Shown: positions 16,886 through 24,116, counted from the stretch's first letter. The stretch: DNA of 48,732 nucleotides from an uncultured Clostridia bacterium (GCA_947628505.1 CANRAD010000015.1:1-48732), one strand, 5' to 3'. Notes: a model not told the origin generated them from the sequence alone. Translations and numbers: made by a program.

Positions 16886-17425
16886 TTACTTTTTGTATAC
16901 TTCGCTCTTTAAAACGCCTATATACGGAAGCGAACGGTATTTTTCGTTATAATCAAGGCCGTAGCCTATAACAAACTCGTTTTCTATATCAAAACAGTTA
17001 AAGTCGGGCTGTATGTCATACTCCCTCCTCGACTTTTTATTTAACAGCGTTACTATACGCACGGAGGACGCGCCGCGTTCGTTGAACAACGCTTTGAGAT
17101 TGGAAAGCGTAAACCCGCTGTCTATTATATCTTCTATGATTATGACGTCCCGTCCCTTCACGTCGGCGTCGATATCCTTTTTTATTTTAAGTTTCCCGGA
17201 GGAAACCGCGCCGGAACCGTAAGACGACACCGCCATAAAATCAAGCTCCGCCGGCACGGAGAGGCAACGGATAAAGTCGGAACAAAATATCACGCTTCCC
17301 TTTAAAATCCCCACGCAGAGAGGGCGTTTGCCGGCATAACATCTGTTGACTTCACCCGCCACTTCCCTTACGCGCTCGTGCAGTTGTCCGGCCGAAAACA
17401 GAACGCGTTCGCAGTCGACGTCCAT
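16886..17425 (-). CDS. hpt: Hypoxanthine phosphoribosyltransferase
   Basis: This 179-aa purine salvage enzyme converts hypoxanthine or guanine with PRPP to IMP or GMP. The PRPP loop VIIIEDIIDSGFTL and the preceding GILKGSVIF are typical of bacterial HPRT, and the C-terminal FVIGYGLDYNEKYRSLPYIG closes the active site. ATG 17425 is chosen because GGAGG lies nine bases upstream; an in-frame codon at 17458 lacks this. It lies downstream of tilS, as in many Firmicutes (tilS-hpt), but with a tautomerase gene inserted between them. Confidence 0.93.
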   Translation of the reverse strand: MDVDCERVLFSAGQLHERVREVAGEVNRCYAGKRPLCVGILKGSVIFCSDFIRCLSVPAELDFMAVSSYGSGAVSSGKLKIKKDIDADVKGRDVIIIEDIIDSGFTLSNLKALFNERGASSVRIVTLLNKKSRREYDIQPDFNCFDIENEFVIGYGLDYNEKYRSLPYIGVLKSEVYKK

Positions 17426-17465
17426 AAAAAATCCTCCGTTATCGTTTCTCAAAGTCAAAATGCGT

Positions 17466-17807
17466 TCAGAAATTGCCGCCGTTCCAGCCCCAATCGCTTA
17501 CACCGTGATAGGTTATGTAAACCGCGTCGGAAGGCACGCCGAGTTTGGCGGACAGTATGCCGCAGATTTTCGCGGTCATTTTTTCGTAGTCGGAGGACGA
17601 CGCCGAACCGAACAGACTGACTTCGACGTATGCGCCCTCGGCAAGTTTTTTGCCGGCAAAGTATAAATCATAGCCGTCGTTTATTCCGACCATAAGATAA
17701 CTTTCGGGCTTATGCAACAGTGCGACCGCCTTGCCCAATTCGGACTTTACTCCGTCTTTCTGCTCTTCAGTAAGTTTTTTCGTAATCTTCAAATCGATAA
17801 AAGGCAT
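17466..17807 (-). CDS. MIF/phenylpyruvate tautomerase-family protein
   Basis: This 113-aa protein belongs to the tautomerase superfamily, MIF branch. The N-terminal Met-Pro (MPFIDLKITKKL) gives the catalytic Pro1 after Met removal. The middle has the strand EGAYVEVSLFGSAS and the C-terminal end is the conserved SDWGWNGGNF. Homologues keto-enol tautomerise phenylpyruvate-type substrates and trimerise. It starts after a good AGGAG site and sits between tilS and hpt, probably on the same transcript. Gut anaerobes are known to encode MIF-like proteins, but whether this one acts outside the cell is unknown: there is no signal peptide. Confidence 0.85.
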   Translation of the reverse strand: MPFIDLKITKKLTEEQKDGVKSELGKAVALLHKPESYLMVGINDGYDLYFAGKKLAEGAYVEVSLFGSASSSDYEKMTAKICGILSAKLGVPSDAVYITYHGVSDWGWNGGNF

Positions 17808-17850
17808 AATTTTTCTCCTATATTTTTACGCAAAACTCAATACGTATGCG

Positions 17851-19224
17851 CTATTTGCTCATTTTTATATAGTCTTCCGCAACGCATACGGCGGGATTTC
17901 GGGTTCCGTCTTCAAGTCTGACCTTTTCCGAAATCTCCACGCCGCAGACTATCAGAATATCGTTGCCGTCTGCGACGACGGGCACATTCGAGCGTATGCG
18001 CGCGGGGATTTTCAAATCGGTGAAGTAGCTGCCCAGATTTTTCGTGCCGCCGCCGAATTTAGTAAATTTGTCGCCCGGGCGCATGAAGCGCACGACGGCG
18101 GTCGAAGGTATCTTATCGCAGTCGAATTTAAGGGTTTTGGGGTGCGATATGTCGAGTTTCGGCTCGCTTCCCTGACTTCCGATATACAGAGGCCGACCGA
18201 GAAAGACGGGCGAGGCGTCATGGTTGAAATACTCGGAAAACGGGCAACCGTCTTCCTGCATTTTTAATGCAGAGCTGCTGCAAAAAGCTATTTTATTGCC
18301 TTCGTTAAAGACGGTATAGCCGCAAAATTCAAACTTTTTGCCGCGCCCGGCAAACTGCAATGCATAAAGCGCTTCAAAATGCTCGAAAGAGTAATCGCGA
18401 ACGTTGAGTTCTCGCAAACAGCGGGACACGCAACGTTTGAATACGGATTTTTCGGCGCAATATGAGATTTCGCAACCGAGGGGCGTGCGCTTTATCAGAC
18501 CGCGCTCCTCAATGATTTTTTTAAAATATTCCTCGTCCTCGGCGGCGATGCGCGAAAAACGATATATCGCCCCAGACGCGCCCGGCACGGCTTTTTCAAG
18601 TTCGGGCAAAACGTTGTGGCGGATTTTGTTGCGCGTGTAATCGTCGGTGAAATTTGTCTCGTCGTCCACGTAAGGAATGTTGTTTTTTGCTATATATTCG
18701 TCTATTTCAGCCCGTGAAACGGCTATCAGAGGACGGATTAACTTAAACGGTTTCGGTGCGACGGACGAATACTCCTCGTCGGTAATTCCCGTAAGCCCCG
18801 CGAGTCCGCTGCCGCGGGCAAGGTTGAACAAAACCGTTTCGGCGTTGTCGTTTAAGTGATGCGCGGTTGCGACGGCGTCGGCCCCATCCCACTTATCCCC
18901 GTTAGAAAGAGTCTGCGGTTGAACGGCTTGGGTATATTTCATAAAACGCCAGAAATGCGCCGCGGATTCCGTTTTTGCGCCTTCGTCCGTCCACTTGTAA
19001 AAGATGAGCGGCACGCCGTTTTGCTTGCAGTATTCTGCGACGAAAGCGCTGTCCCGCGAAGAACTCTCCGCTCTCATTCCATGGTCGAAATTCACGGCGC
19101 AGACGGATATACCGTATTCGCCGCCGCGGGAAATGAGATAATGCAGAAGCGCCATGGAATCTCTGCCGCCGGAGACCGCCGCGCAAATACGCATGCCGGC
19201 GTATTGAGTCAAATCTATCCTCAT
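17851..19224 (-). CDS. tilS: tRNA(Ile)-lysidine synthetase
   Basis: This 457-aa enzyme modifies C34 of tRNA-Ile (CAT anticodon) to lysidine so that it reads AUA codons. The N-terminal PP-loop is AAVSGGRDSMALLHYL (SGG-x-DS ATP-binding motif, Ser18-Ser23), followed by VNFDHGMRAES and the HHLNDNAETVLFNLARGSGLAGL segment seen in parts. The C-terminal half contains the substrate-binding domain. ATG 19224 is chosen over an upstream GTG because a near-consensus promoter (TTGAAA-17-TATAAT) ends six bases before it. The message is therefore predicted to be leaderless, like bioY. hpt follows downstream. Confidence 0.93.
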   Translation of the reverse strand: MRIDLTQYAGMRICAAVSGGRDSMALLHYLISRGGEYGISVCAVNFDHGMRAESSSRDSAFVAEYCKQNGVPLIFYKWTDEGAKTESAAHFWRFMKYTQAVQPQTLSNGDKWDGADAVATAHHLNDNAETVLFNLARGSGLAGLTGITDEEYSSVAPKPFKLIRPLIAVSRAEIDEYIAKNNIPYVDDETNFTDDYTRNKIRHNVLPELEKAVPGASGAIYRFSRIAAEDEEYFKKIIEERGLIKRTPLGCEISYCAEKSVFKRCVSRCLRELNVRDYSFEHFEALYALQFAGRGKKFEFCGYTVFNEGNKIAFCSSSALKMQEDGCPFSEYFNHDASPVFLGRPLYIGSQGSEPKLDISHPKTLKFDCDKIPSTAVVRFMRPGDKFTKFGGGTKNLGSYFTDLKIPARIRSNVPVVADGNDILIVCGVEISEKVRLEDGTRNPAVCVAEDYIKMSK

Positions 19225-19230
19225 AAAAAA

Positions 19231-19259
19231 ATTATAACACACCGCAAGGGATATTTCAA
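19231..19259 (-). promoter_or_regulatory. Sigma-A promoter of tilS with +1 at the start codon
   Basis: TTGAAA (complement of 19254-19259), a 17-bp spacer and TATAAT (complement of 19231-19236) are followed by six T's and then ATG 19224. The predicted start of transcription coincides with the start codon. Confidence 0.75.
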
Positions 19260-19324
19260 CGTATTTTTGAAATTATTAAAATTACGGCAATTCAAAATAA
19301 AATTGTCGCAAAGGCCTAAAACAG

Positions 19325-19353
19325 TTGACAAAACCGATTATATTTAATAAAAT
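19325..19353 (+). promoter_or_regulatory. Promoter of the tRNA array
   Basis: TTGACA (19325-19330), a 17-bp spacer and TAAAAT (19348-19353) lie about 28 bases upstream of the first tRNA. Confidence 0.75.
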
Positions 19354-19381
19354 TATATAGCCTTTTGAGGAAGGCGCATAT

Positions 19382-19459
<78 letters not shown>

Positions 19460-19483
19460 AACTTCCGCACTATTGCGGAATAT

Positions 19484-19561
19484 GGCGATGTAGCTTAGTT
19501 GGTCTATAGCGGCCGGTTCATACCCGGCAGGTCGGCGGTTCGAATCCACCCATCGCTACCA
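19484..19561 (+). tRNA. tRNA-Met (CAT), elongator
   Basis: Complete cloverleaf with anticodon loop TTCATAC, a G1-U72 end as in Bacillus elongator Met, and encoded CCA. The T stem (GGCGG with CCACC) has a C-A mismatch in its middle pair. A tRNA-Ile with lysidine is less likely given the acceptor and loop. It is separated from tRNA-fMet by a spacer hairpin (19463-19480). Confidence 0.9.
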
Positions 19562-19590
19562 GAAATTTATGCGGCATCGCCGCACAATCC

Positions 19591-19665
19591 GGCCCGTTGG
19601 TCAAGAGGTTAAGACATCACCCTTTCACGGTGGTATCGTGGGTTCGATTCCCGCACGGGTCACCA
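19591..19665 (+). tRNA. tRNA-Glu (TTC)
   Basis: A regular cloverleaf with anticodon loop CTTTCAC, T arm GTGGG-TTCGATT-CCCGC and encoded CCA. It is third in the array and is followed five bases later by a strong terminator. A 6-bp spacer hairpin lies just upstream (19570-19584). Confidence 0.93.
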
Positions 19666-19669
19666 TAGT

Positions 19670-19718
19670 CAGTCTAAATCGAATTTTTCACAATATTCGG
19701 TTTGGACTGATTTTTTTG
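19670..19718 (+). terminator. Terminator of the tRNA array
   Basis: A 15-bp stem with two G-U pairs (19670-19684 with 19695-19709) is followed by ATTTTTTTG. It marks the end of the tRNA operon and the left border zone of the mobile element. Confidence 0.85.
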
Positions 19719-19782
19719 TGCTTTAAAAAGCCTTGTCAAAACGCTTAAATTTGCTCTCTGCGGGGTTTTAAATGTTTTCCCG

Positions 19783-21261
19783 TCAAATAATCAGCCTGAC
19801 TAAAATCAGCCTCTTAATGAGCCTTAAATTTCTCATAATAAAGCAAAAGCCCTGACCGGTTCCCCGGTCAGGGCTATATGTTAAAGGGTGGTTAAATTTT
19901 ATATCTATTCTGTCGTCGTAAAGGATTATCTCTTTTACAAAGTAACTTATAAGCATTTGCGGCTCGTAGGTTAAAGCCTGCCGGTAGTATGAATATATCT
20001 GTGCTTCCGTCAGCTTTACGGCTTGTTTGCTTTGCTCTATGAGTATCAGCTTTTCAAGTTCTTCCTGCCGCGCTTCAAGTTCGCTTAGCCTGTTTGCCGT
20101 TGCCTTTGCAATTATGCCGCGCTCCATATTGGCTACGATATTGTTAATTGACTTTTCATTATTGCTCTGCTCTTTCAAATAGGCAATTAACAAGGTGTTT
20201 GCATTGTCTTGGCTGTCTTGCAGTTCTATCAGATGTCGGACTATGTTATCCATTACCTGTTGCTTACCGAGTTCGGATATTATGACGTCTATAACCAAGT
20301 TTTCGAGTTCGTCCTTTGGCAACACCGATTTATGGCAATCGGTAAGTTTCATTTTGCGCCCTCGGCATTTGTAGTAATACTTGCGCTGTCCGCTCTTTGT
20401 AGTGCCGCACTCGCCTATTATTGCCTGTCCGCAATAGCCGCATTTCAGTTTACCCCGCAAAAGGTAGGTAACTTCTATGCTGTTCTTCCCGTGTTGGTAG
20501 GTTTTTAATATTGCCTGTACTTTTGTAAATAAATCTTCGGATATTATCGCGGGATACATATTGTCAACTGTTTCGCCGTTTATCGTATAAACGCCCGTAT
20601 ATCGCTCACAGCGCAGGATATTATAGACGGTATTCATAGGGAATTTTTTGCCGTTTTTGTAGATGCCCTGCGCAGTCAGACGGGCTACGATTTGCCTTAC
20701 GCACAATCCTTTTGAAAATTCCTCGAATATGCGCTTAACGACTGCGGACTGTATTTCGTCTGCGACTAACTTCCTGTTTTCCACACGATAGCCGTACAGC
20801 ACTTTGCCGCCTTGAAAATTGCCCTTTAACCGAGTTTCCCTCATACCTCGTTTTACTTTTTGTGAAAGCTCCGCAGAGTAGTATTGGTTCATACCTTCAA
20901 GCAAACTTTCAAGGATAATACCTTCGGGAGTGTCGAGGATATTTTCCATTGCTGATAATACCTTTACGCCGTTCTGTTTTAGCGTATGCTTATACATTGT
21001 GGCGGCGAATTTATCACGGCTAAATCTGTCGAGCTTATATACCAATACAAGCTCAAATGTCTTTTTTGCGCTGTCTTTTATCATACGCTGGAAGTCGGGA
21101 CGGTTGTCCGTCGTACCCGATATTGCTTGGTCTATGTAGGTGTCGATAATGAGTATGTCGTGGCTTTTGGCATAGTCTTGACATACCCTCAACTGCCCCT
21201 CGATAGACTGTTCTGTCTGTTTATCACAAGAATATCTTGCATAAATCACTGCTGTTTTCAT
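19783..21261 (-). CDS. Large serine recombinase
   Basis: This 492-aa site-specific recombinase has an N-terminal resolvase catalytic domain (about 1-150; AVIYARYSCDKQTEQSIEGQ with nucleophile Ser11, and YKLDRFSRD), a recombinase domain (about 155-260) and a zinc ribbon (KCGYCG ... KCRGRK ... DC, about 275-315). A coiled-coil region (about 370-410) and a DNA-binding C-terminal part follow. Such enzymes insert and excise integrative elements without high-energy cofactors. ATG 21261 has GGAG eight bases before it. The last 30 codons run through a perfect terminator hairpin (19848-19875), so the native stop may once have been earlier. It lies next to the tRNA array and reads towards it. Confidence 0.92.
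   Translation of the reverse strand: MKTAVIYARYSCDKQTEQSIEGQLRVCQDYAKSHDILIIDTYIDQAISGTTDNRPDFQRMIKDSAKKTFELVLVYKLDRFSRDKFAATMYKHTLKQNGVKVLSAMENILDTPEGIILESLLEGMNQYYSAELSQKVKRGMRETRLKGNFQGGKVLYGYRVENRKLVADEIQSAVVKRIFEEFSKGLCVRQIVARLTAQGIYKNGKKFPMNTVYNILRCERYTGVYTINGETVDNMYPAIISEDLFTKVQAILKTYQHGKNSIEVTYLLRGKLKCGYCGQAIIGECGTTKSGQRKYYYKCRGRKMKLTDCHKSVLPKDELENLVIDVIISELGKQQVMDNIVRHLIELQDSQDNANTLLIAYLKEQSNNEKSINNIVANMERGIIAKATANRLSELEARQEELEKLILIEQSKQAVKLTEAQIYSYYRQALTYEPQMLISYFVKEIILYDDRIDIKFNHPLTYSPDRGTGQGFCFIMRNLRLIKRLILVRLII
19848..19875 (-). terminator. Hairpin terminator within the 3' end of the recombinase gene
   Basis: A perfect 12-bp stem (19848-19859 with 19864-19875) has a 4-base loop, and on the minus strand it is followed by TTTGCTTTATT. 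It lies 65 bases before the stop codon of the open frame, inside the coding sequence. Confidence 0.65.
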
Positions 21262-21297
21262 TGTTTTTAACTCCTTTTGAAATAAATTTTTATTTTG

Positions 21298-21441
21298 CCT
21301 TTCGGCAAGGTGCGAACAAACGGAAGCGCATTATTTCGCGTTTTACATTTCGTGCGTTCTGCGCCGATGCAAGGGCGGCGTTAGCCGTGCATTTACCCTT
21401 GCATCGGCGTGCGTTTTCGTTTACGCTCCGCTGGACGAAAG
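21298..21441 (-). other. Nested-hairpin leader element A, upstream of the serine recombinase
   Basis: The outer stem is 14 bp and perfect (21362-21375 with 21396-21409). Inside it is a small hairpin CGGC-GTTA-GCCG (21376-21387) followed by the unpaired octamer TGCATTTA (21388-21395). A second small hairpin with a GAAA-type loop (21298-21307) and AAACGGAA (21318-21325) lie nearer the gene, and TTTTCGTTTAC (21414-21424) lies on the far side. The same parts occur in the same order in element B. No family known to me matches. Confidence 0.6.
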
Positions 21442-21471
21442 GAAAAAGATTAGTTGCATATGGCATAGCTT

Positions 21472-21606
21472 TTATTTCCCGTCCTGTTCATTTATTTGTT
21501 TGATATGTGCCAAAAGCGTTTCAAAGAACGAACGCTGTTCGGCTTCGGGCAATGTTTGAATATCGGGTTTGCCTATTGTTTCAACCTGCAATTCAGTTTT
21601 CTGCAC
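21472..21606 (-). CDS. Small conserved-type protein of the mobile element
   Basis: This 44-codon gene starts at GTG 21606, with a strong GGAGGT site seven bases upstream; the longer in-frame version from 21678 has no such signal. The product starts MQKTELQVETIGKPDIQTL and continues as a short charged helix (AEQRSFFETLLAHIKQI) with no membrane segment. It lies between the recombinase and the sigma-like gene, where elements of this type often carry tiny accessory proteins. Function unknown; it could be a recombination directionality factor or an antitoxin-like peptide, but nothing in the sequence proves either. Confidence 0.55.
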   Translation of the reverse strand: MQKTELQVETIGKPDIQTLPEAEQRSFFETLLAHIKQINEQDGK

Positions 21607-21911
21607 TTTTGGCACCTCCTTGGCTGCTGTTTTCGTATGGTATAACACATAAACATGCAACCTAATTTCCTGTTTCAAAAAAATTTTTTATTTTTTTATT
21701 TGCGGGTTATCCACATAACCTCTCATATCTTTCAGTACAAAAATTTGCAAATGACAACCGATTTCGGAAAAAAAGTTTAAAAAATTTTTAAAATTGAGAG
21801 TTTATGACCGAAAAGCGTTCAAAGTAGCCGCCTTACAAAATAAAAAAACGCCCTATGCAAAAAAGCATAAGGCTATGAAACGTGCCGATTTAGTTTTTGA
21901 TACAATTTTAA
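21607..21911. other. AT-rich intergenic stretch with a terminator and a DnaA-box-like site
   Basis: I see no gene. The stretch holds a poly-A/T run (21676-21700), one perfect DnaA-box match TTATCCACA (21707-21715) inside a GTTATCCACATAAC palindrome, and the terminator of the sigma-like gene (21850-21873). A single box is not enough to call an origin. Confidence 0.4.
21850..21873 (-). terminator. Terminator of the sigma-like gene
   Basis: A 9-bp stem with one G-U pair has a TTTTTT loop and, on the minus strand, is followed by GTTTTTTTATTTT, 38 bases past the stop codon. Confidence 0.75.
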
Positions 21912-22532
21912 TTACTGCCCATAGATAGCGGAATACCTCTGCCGCATTTTAACGAAGTATTCAAACACGGTGGCTTGCGCTCGCTCTAATATCCTGCCTA
22001 TTTCGGGATAGCTCAATCCCGCCATACGGCATTGCAGAGCTGTTTTCATATTGTCTGTTAGATTTAAGTTCTCTATGATATTATCTGCAACGGTGTAGTC
22101 CTGTTCTGATTCTTCCTGCATCTCGGTAGCAGGCTCGCTTACGGGTGTTAGAGCTTCAAGGCTTATGTTGCGGTAATAATCTCTTGAATTTCTATTGATA
22201 AGTTTTGCCATATTCCTTATACAAGCCATTTTGACGGTTATCTTTTTGCCTTTCTTTGAATAGCTAATTACATCATCCAAGCGTTTGCCGTAATGTTTGC
22301 ATAGGAATAACGCTCCTTCCTGTACTAAATCATAGCCGTCGCTCAATATATGGCTAATATCAGTTTTGTACCTTATATCCCAATAGACGTAGCTGTGTAG
22401 TTTTTGCATTTTAGTGCCTACATAGCCTATTAGATATTGCGTTTCAGAGAAAGCTATTGCCTCTGCCATAGATAGTACATTTCCCCTTGTAATTTCTTCG
22501 TTCAGAACACTGAAATCCAATACTTTGCTCAT
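21912..22532 (-). CDS. Sigma-70-like regulator of the mobile element
   Basis: This 206-aa protein has a C-terminal region 4 type helix-turn-helix (MKTALQCRMAGLSYPEIGRILERAQATVFEYF) and a more divergent N-terminal part resembling region 2. Proteins of this kind recur in clostridial integrative elements, where they are annotated as sigma factors. ATG 22532 is preceded by CGGAGGAAAAG, a clear ribosome site, so the 35 extra codons of the longest open frame are dropped. Upstream lies leader element B, related to the one before the recombinase, suggesting common control. A terminator follows. Whether it works as a true sigma factor or only binds DNA is open. Confidence 0.72.
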   Translation of the reverse strand: MSKVLDFSVLNEEITRGNVLSMAEAIAFSETQYLIGYVGTKMQKLHSYVYWDIRYKTDISHILSDGYDLVQEGALFLCKHYGKRLDDVISYSKKGKKITVKMACIRNMAKLINRNSRDYYRNISLEALTPVSEPATEMQEESEQDYTVADNIIENLNLTDNMKTALQCRMAGLSYPEIGRILERAQATVFEYFVKMRQRYSAIYGQ

Positions 22533-22558
22533 TTGTCTTTTCCTCCGAGTCGTTTTCT

Positions 22559-22741
22559 CGCCTTTCGGCGCAACCCAACCTAAACGGAAAGACAATTTTG
22601 GGTTTGATTTGCGATATGTTTGTCTTGCGATTTGCAATTAAGATACATCGCCAAGCGTAAGGCTTGCCTGCCGTCAAGGGCTACGCAAGTAGTGCATTTA
22701 CCCTTGACTGCGGGTGGCTTTTCGTTTACCCTCAAACGCCG
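22559..22741 (-). other. Nested-hairpin leader element B, upstream of the sigma-like gene
   Basis: Same layout as element A. The outer stem is 8 bp (22673-22680 with 22701-22708, extended past a mismatch), the inner hairpin is CTAC-GCAA-GTAG (22681-22692), and then comes the identical octamer TGCATTTA. TTTTCGTTTAC (22719-22729) is on the far side; AAACGGAA (22582-22589) and a CGCC-TTTC-GGCG hairpin (22559-22570) lie near the gene. The stem sequences differ from A while pairing is kept. Confidence 0.6.
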
Positions 22742-23147
22742 AAAGAAGAATTGTGTTTCAGAGTACAAAAAAGACGTAAAGGTGTAACAATCCCTCACGT
22801 CTTACTAAACGGTTATTAAGTTTATCAGTAGTGTTGGCGGCAAAGGTAATAGCGTAACCGCGTGAAAACAACTGAATTAAGGCGGGAAATAAGGCTGCAT
22901 ATCGGAACGGGATTGGCGGGCGATTCGCAAGCGGATTAGCGGCGAACGGCCGCCTCTGTCCGATTGCGCCTTTTACCCCTTTTCAGTTGGGCGCGTGTGC
23001 TTGTCTTCGGCGGCGTCAGCCGCCGACTTGTATCAAGACAAGCACACGCGCCATTCTCATTCCCCGCCTCAACCGGTATTTCCCCCGCCTGAATTCGGAT
23101 AAATTTAATGATTGGATAAGTAGAATGTGAATTTCTCGCATATACCT
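22742..23147. other. Gene-free boundary region with nested-hairpin element C
   Basis: I find no coding region. The main item is element C (22990-23052): an 18-bp perfect inverted repeat enclosing a second hairpin CGGCGGC-GTCA-GCCGCCG. The remainder is GC-richer, with several short inverted repeats around 22905-22960. It separates the recombinase block from the cargo operon and could hold an origin of transfer or end sequence, which I cannot prove. Confidence 0.5.
22990..23052. repeat. Nested inverted repeat (element C) with left copy of the cargo-flanking repeat
   Basis: The outer arms 22990-23007 and 23035-23052 are perfectly complementary over 18 bp. The inner stem is 23008-23014 with 23019-23025 and a GTCA loop. 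The 26 bases 23026-23051 recur exactly at 30959-30984. Confidence 0.85.
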
Positions 23148-23204
23148 TGCGTTAGCCTTTTTATTTTGCTATAATATTGTCAATGTAAGGTTGTACCTGA
23201 CAAA
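23148..23204 (+). promoter_or_regulatory. Promoter and possible operator of the cargo operon
   Basis: The promoter is TTGCGT (23148-23153)-17-TATAAT (23171-23176). Covering the start point is a double inverted repeat: TTGTCA (23178-23183) with TGACAA (23199-23204), and nested AGGT-TGT-ACCT (23189-23199). This fits autorepression by the XRE regulator encoded next. Confidence 0.6.
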
Positions 23205-23298
23205 ATTCAAGGCGCAAGTTGGTGGGCTTTTTGCCATAAAAGGCGTAAAGTGTATATCGACAAAATCAAAACGCCTTAAATTTATTAGGGAGAAACAA

Positions 23299-24096
23299 AT
23301 GAAATTATCCGAAAAGATCAGGATTCTGAGAAAGGCGAGAGGGATGTCGCAGGAAGAATTCGGCTACTCCCTCTCGGAAGCCACCGAGGGCGTAACACGG
23401 CAGACGGTATCCGATTGGGAAAACGGTAAGTTTGAACCCAAGCTCGACAACATCCGCGATATCGCACGGGTATTGAGCGTGTCTTTCGACGTGCTTTTGG
23501 ATGAAGCCATAGACCTAAACGACGCGGAAACACTGAAAAGCGTCCTGCATAATGTTCCGTTGGACACCAAAAAAAGTATTAACACAAAGATACGTTATAA
23601 TATCTGCCAATACAAGCTCGAAAAAAAAGATTATGTCAAACTTGCGATATACATTAACATTCTTGCCGCTTTTGTAATTTCTTTGATTTTAATTACAGTA
23701 GGGATTTTACTTTCGATTAGCCCCTTATATTTTGTTGGCGCGATTCTCGGTGCTGTATCTTTTGTTTTAACTCCAACAGCAATCATTCGTATTAACATTT
23801 TTATTAAGCATTATAAACACCCGCATGGCGTATCGTTTGGAGAAATCAACAATACGCATTTGATCATTCATACGTATCAAACGGCGAGCAACGTTGTATA
23901 TCTTCCACTTGAAAAAATCAAAGAAATCAAGGTCGCAGAAAATGCCACGGAAAGGCGCGGGAATGTAGTGATATCTCTCATCGGGCGAGAAAAGCCAATC
24001 ACGCTGCTCAATGTGGCGTTCCCTCATAAAGTGATTGAATTTTATGAGCAACTTCAAAAGCTCGACGAGGATGGTGATCCCGTAAAAATTATTTAA
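23299..24096 (+). CDS. XRE-family regulator with two membrane helices
   Basis: This 265-aa protein has an N-terminal Cro/C1-type helix-turn-helix (about 5-62; KIRILRKARGMSQEEFGYSL and VTRQTVSDWENGKFEPKL). A linker is followed by two adjacent hydrophobic helices (about 115-160) and a C-terminal soluble domain rich in strands (about 170-260), resembling a PH-like or unknown sensor fold. ATG 23299 has AGGGAGA eight bases upstream; the earlier in-frame codon at 23191 would fall at the operator-like repeat. As first gene of the cargo operon, a membrane-held repressor could release the operon when it senses a membrane or nucleotide signal. That is inference. Confidence 0.78.
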   Translation: MKLSEKIRILRKARGMSQEEFGYSLSEATEGVTRQTVSDWENGKFEPKLDNIRDIARVLSVSFDVLLDEAIDLNDAETLKSVLHNVPLDTKKSINTKIRYNICQYKLEKKDYVKLAIYINILAAFVISLILITVGILLSISPLYFVGAILGAVSFVLTPTAIIRINIFIKHYKHPHGVSFGEINNTHLIIHTYQTASNVVYLPLEKIKEIKVAENATERRGNVVISLIGREKPITLLNVAFPHKVIEFYEQLQKLDEDGDPVKII

Positions 24097-24116
24097 TACT
24101 GTATTTAGGAGCTATT

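Noticed and set aside
21707-21715. Replication origin of the mobile element
   Set aside because: A single DnaA-box match next to an AT run; no cluster of boxes, no replication initiator gene and no iterons were found.
21298-23052. CRISPR array
   Set aside because: The repeats are hairpin elements of different sequence at irregular spacing (about 1.3 kb and 0.3 kb), without direct repeats and spacers, and no cas genes are present.
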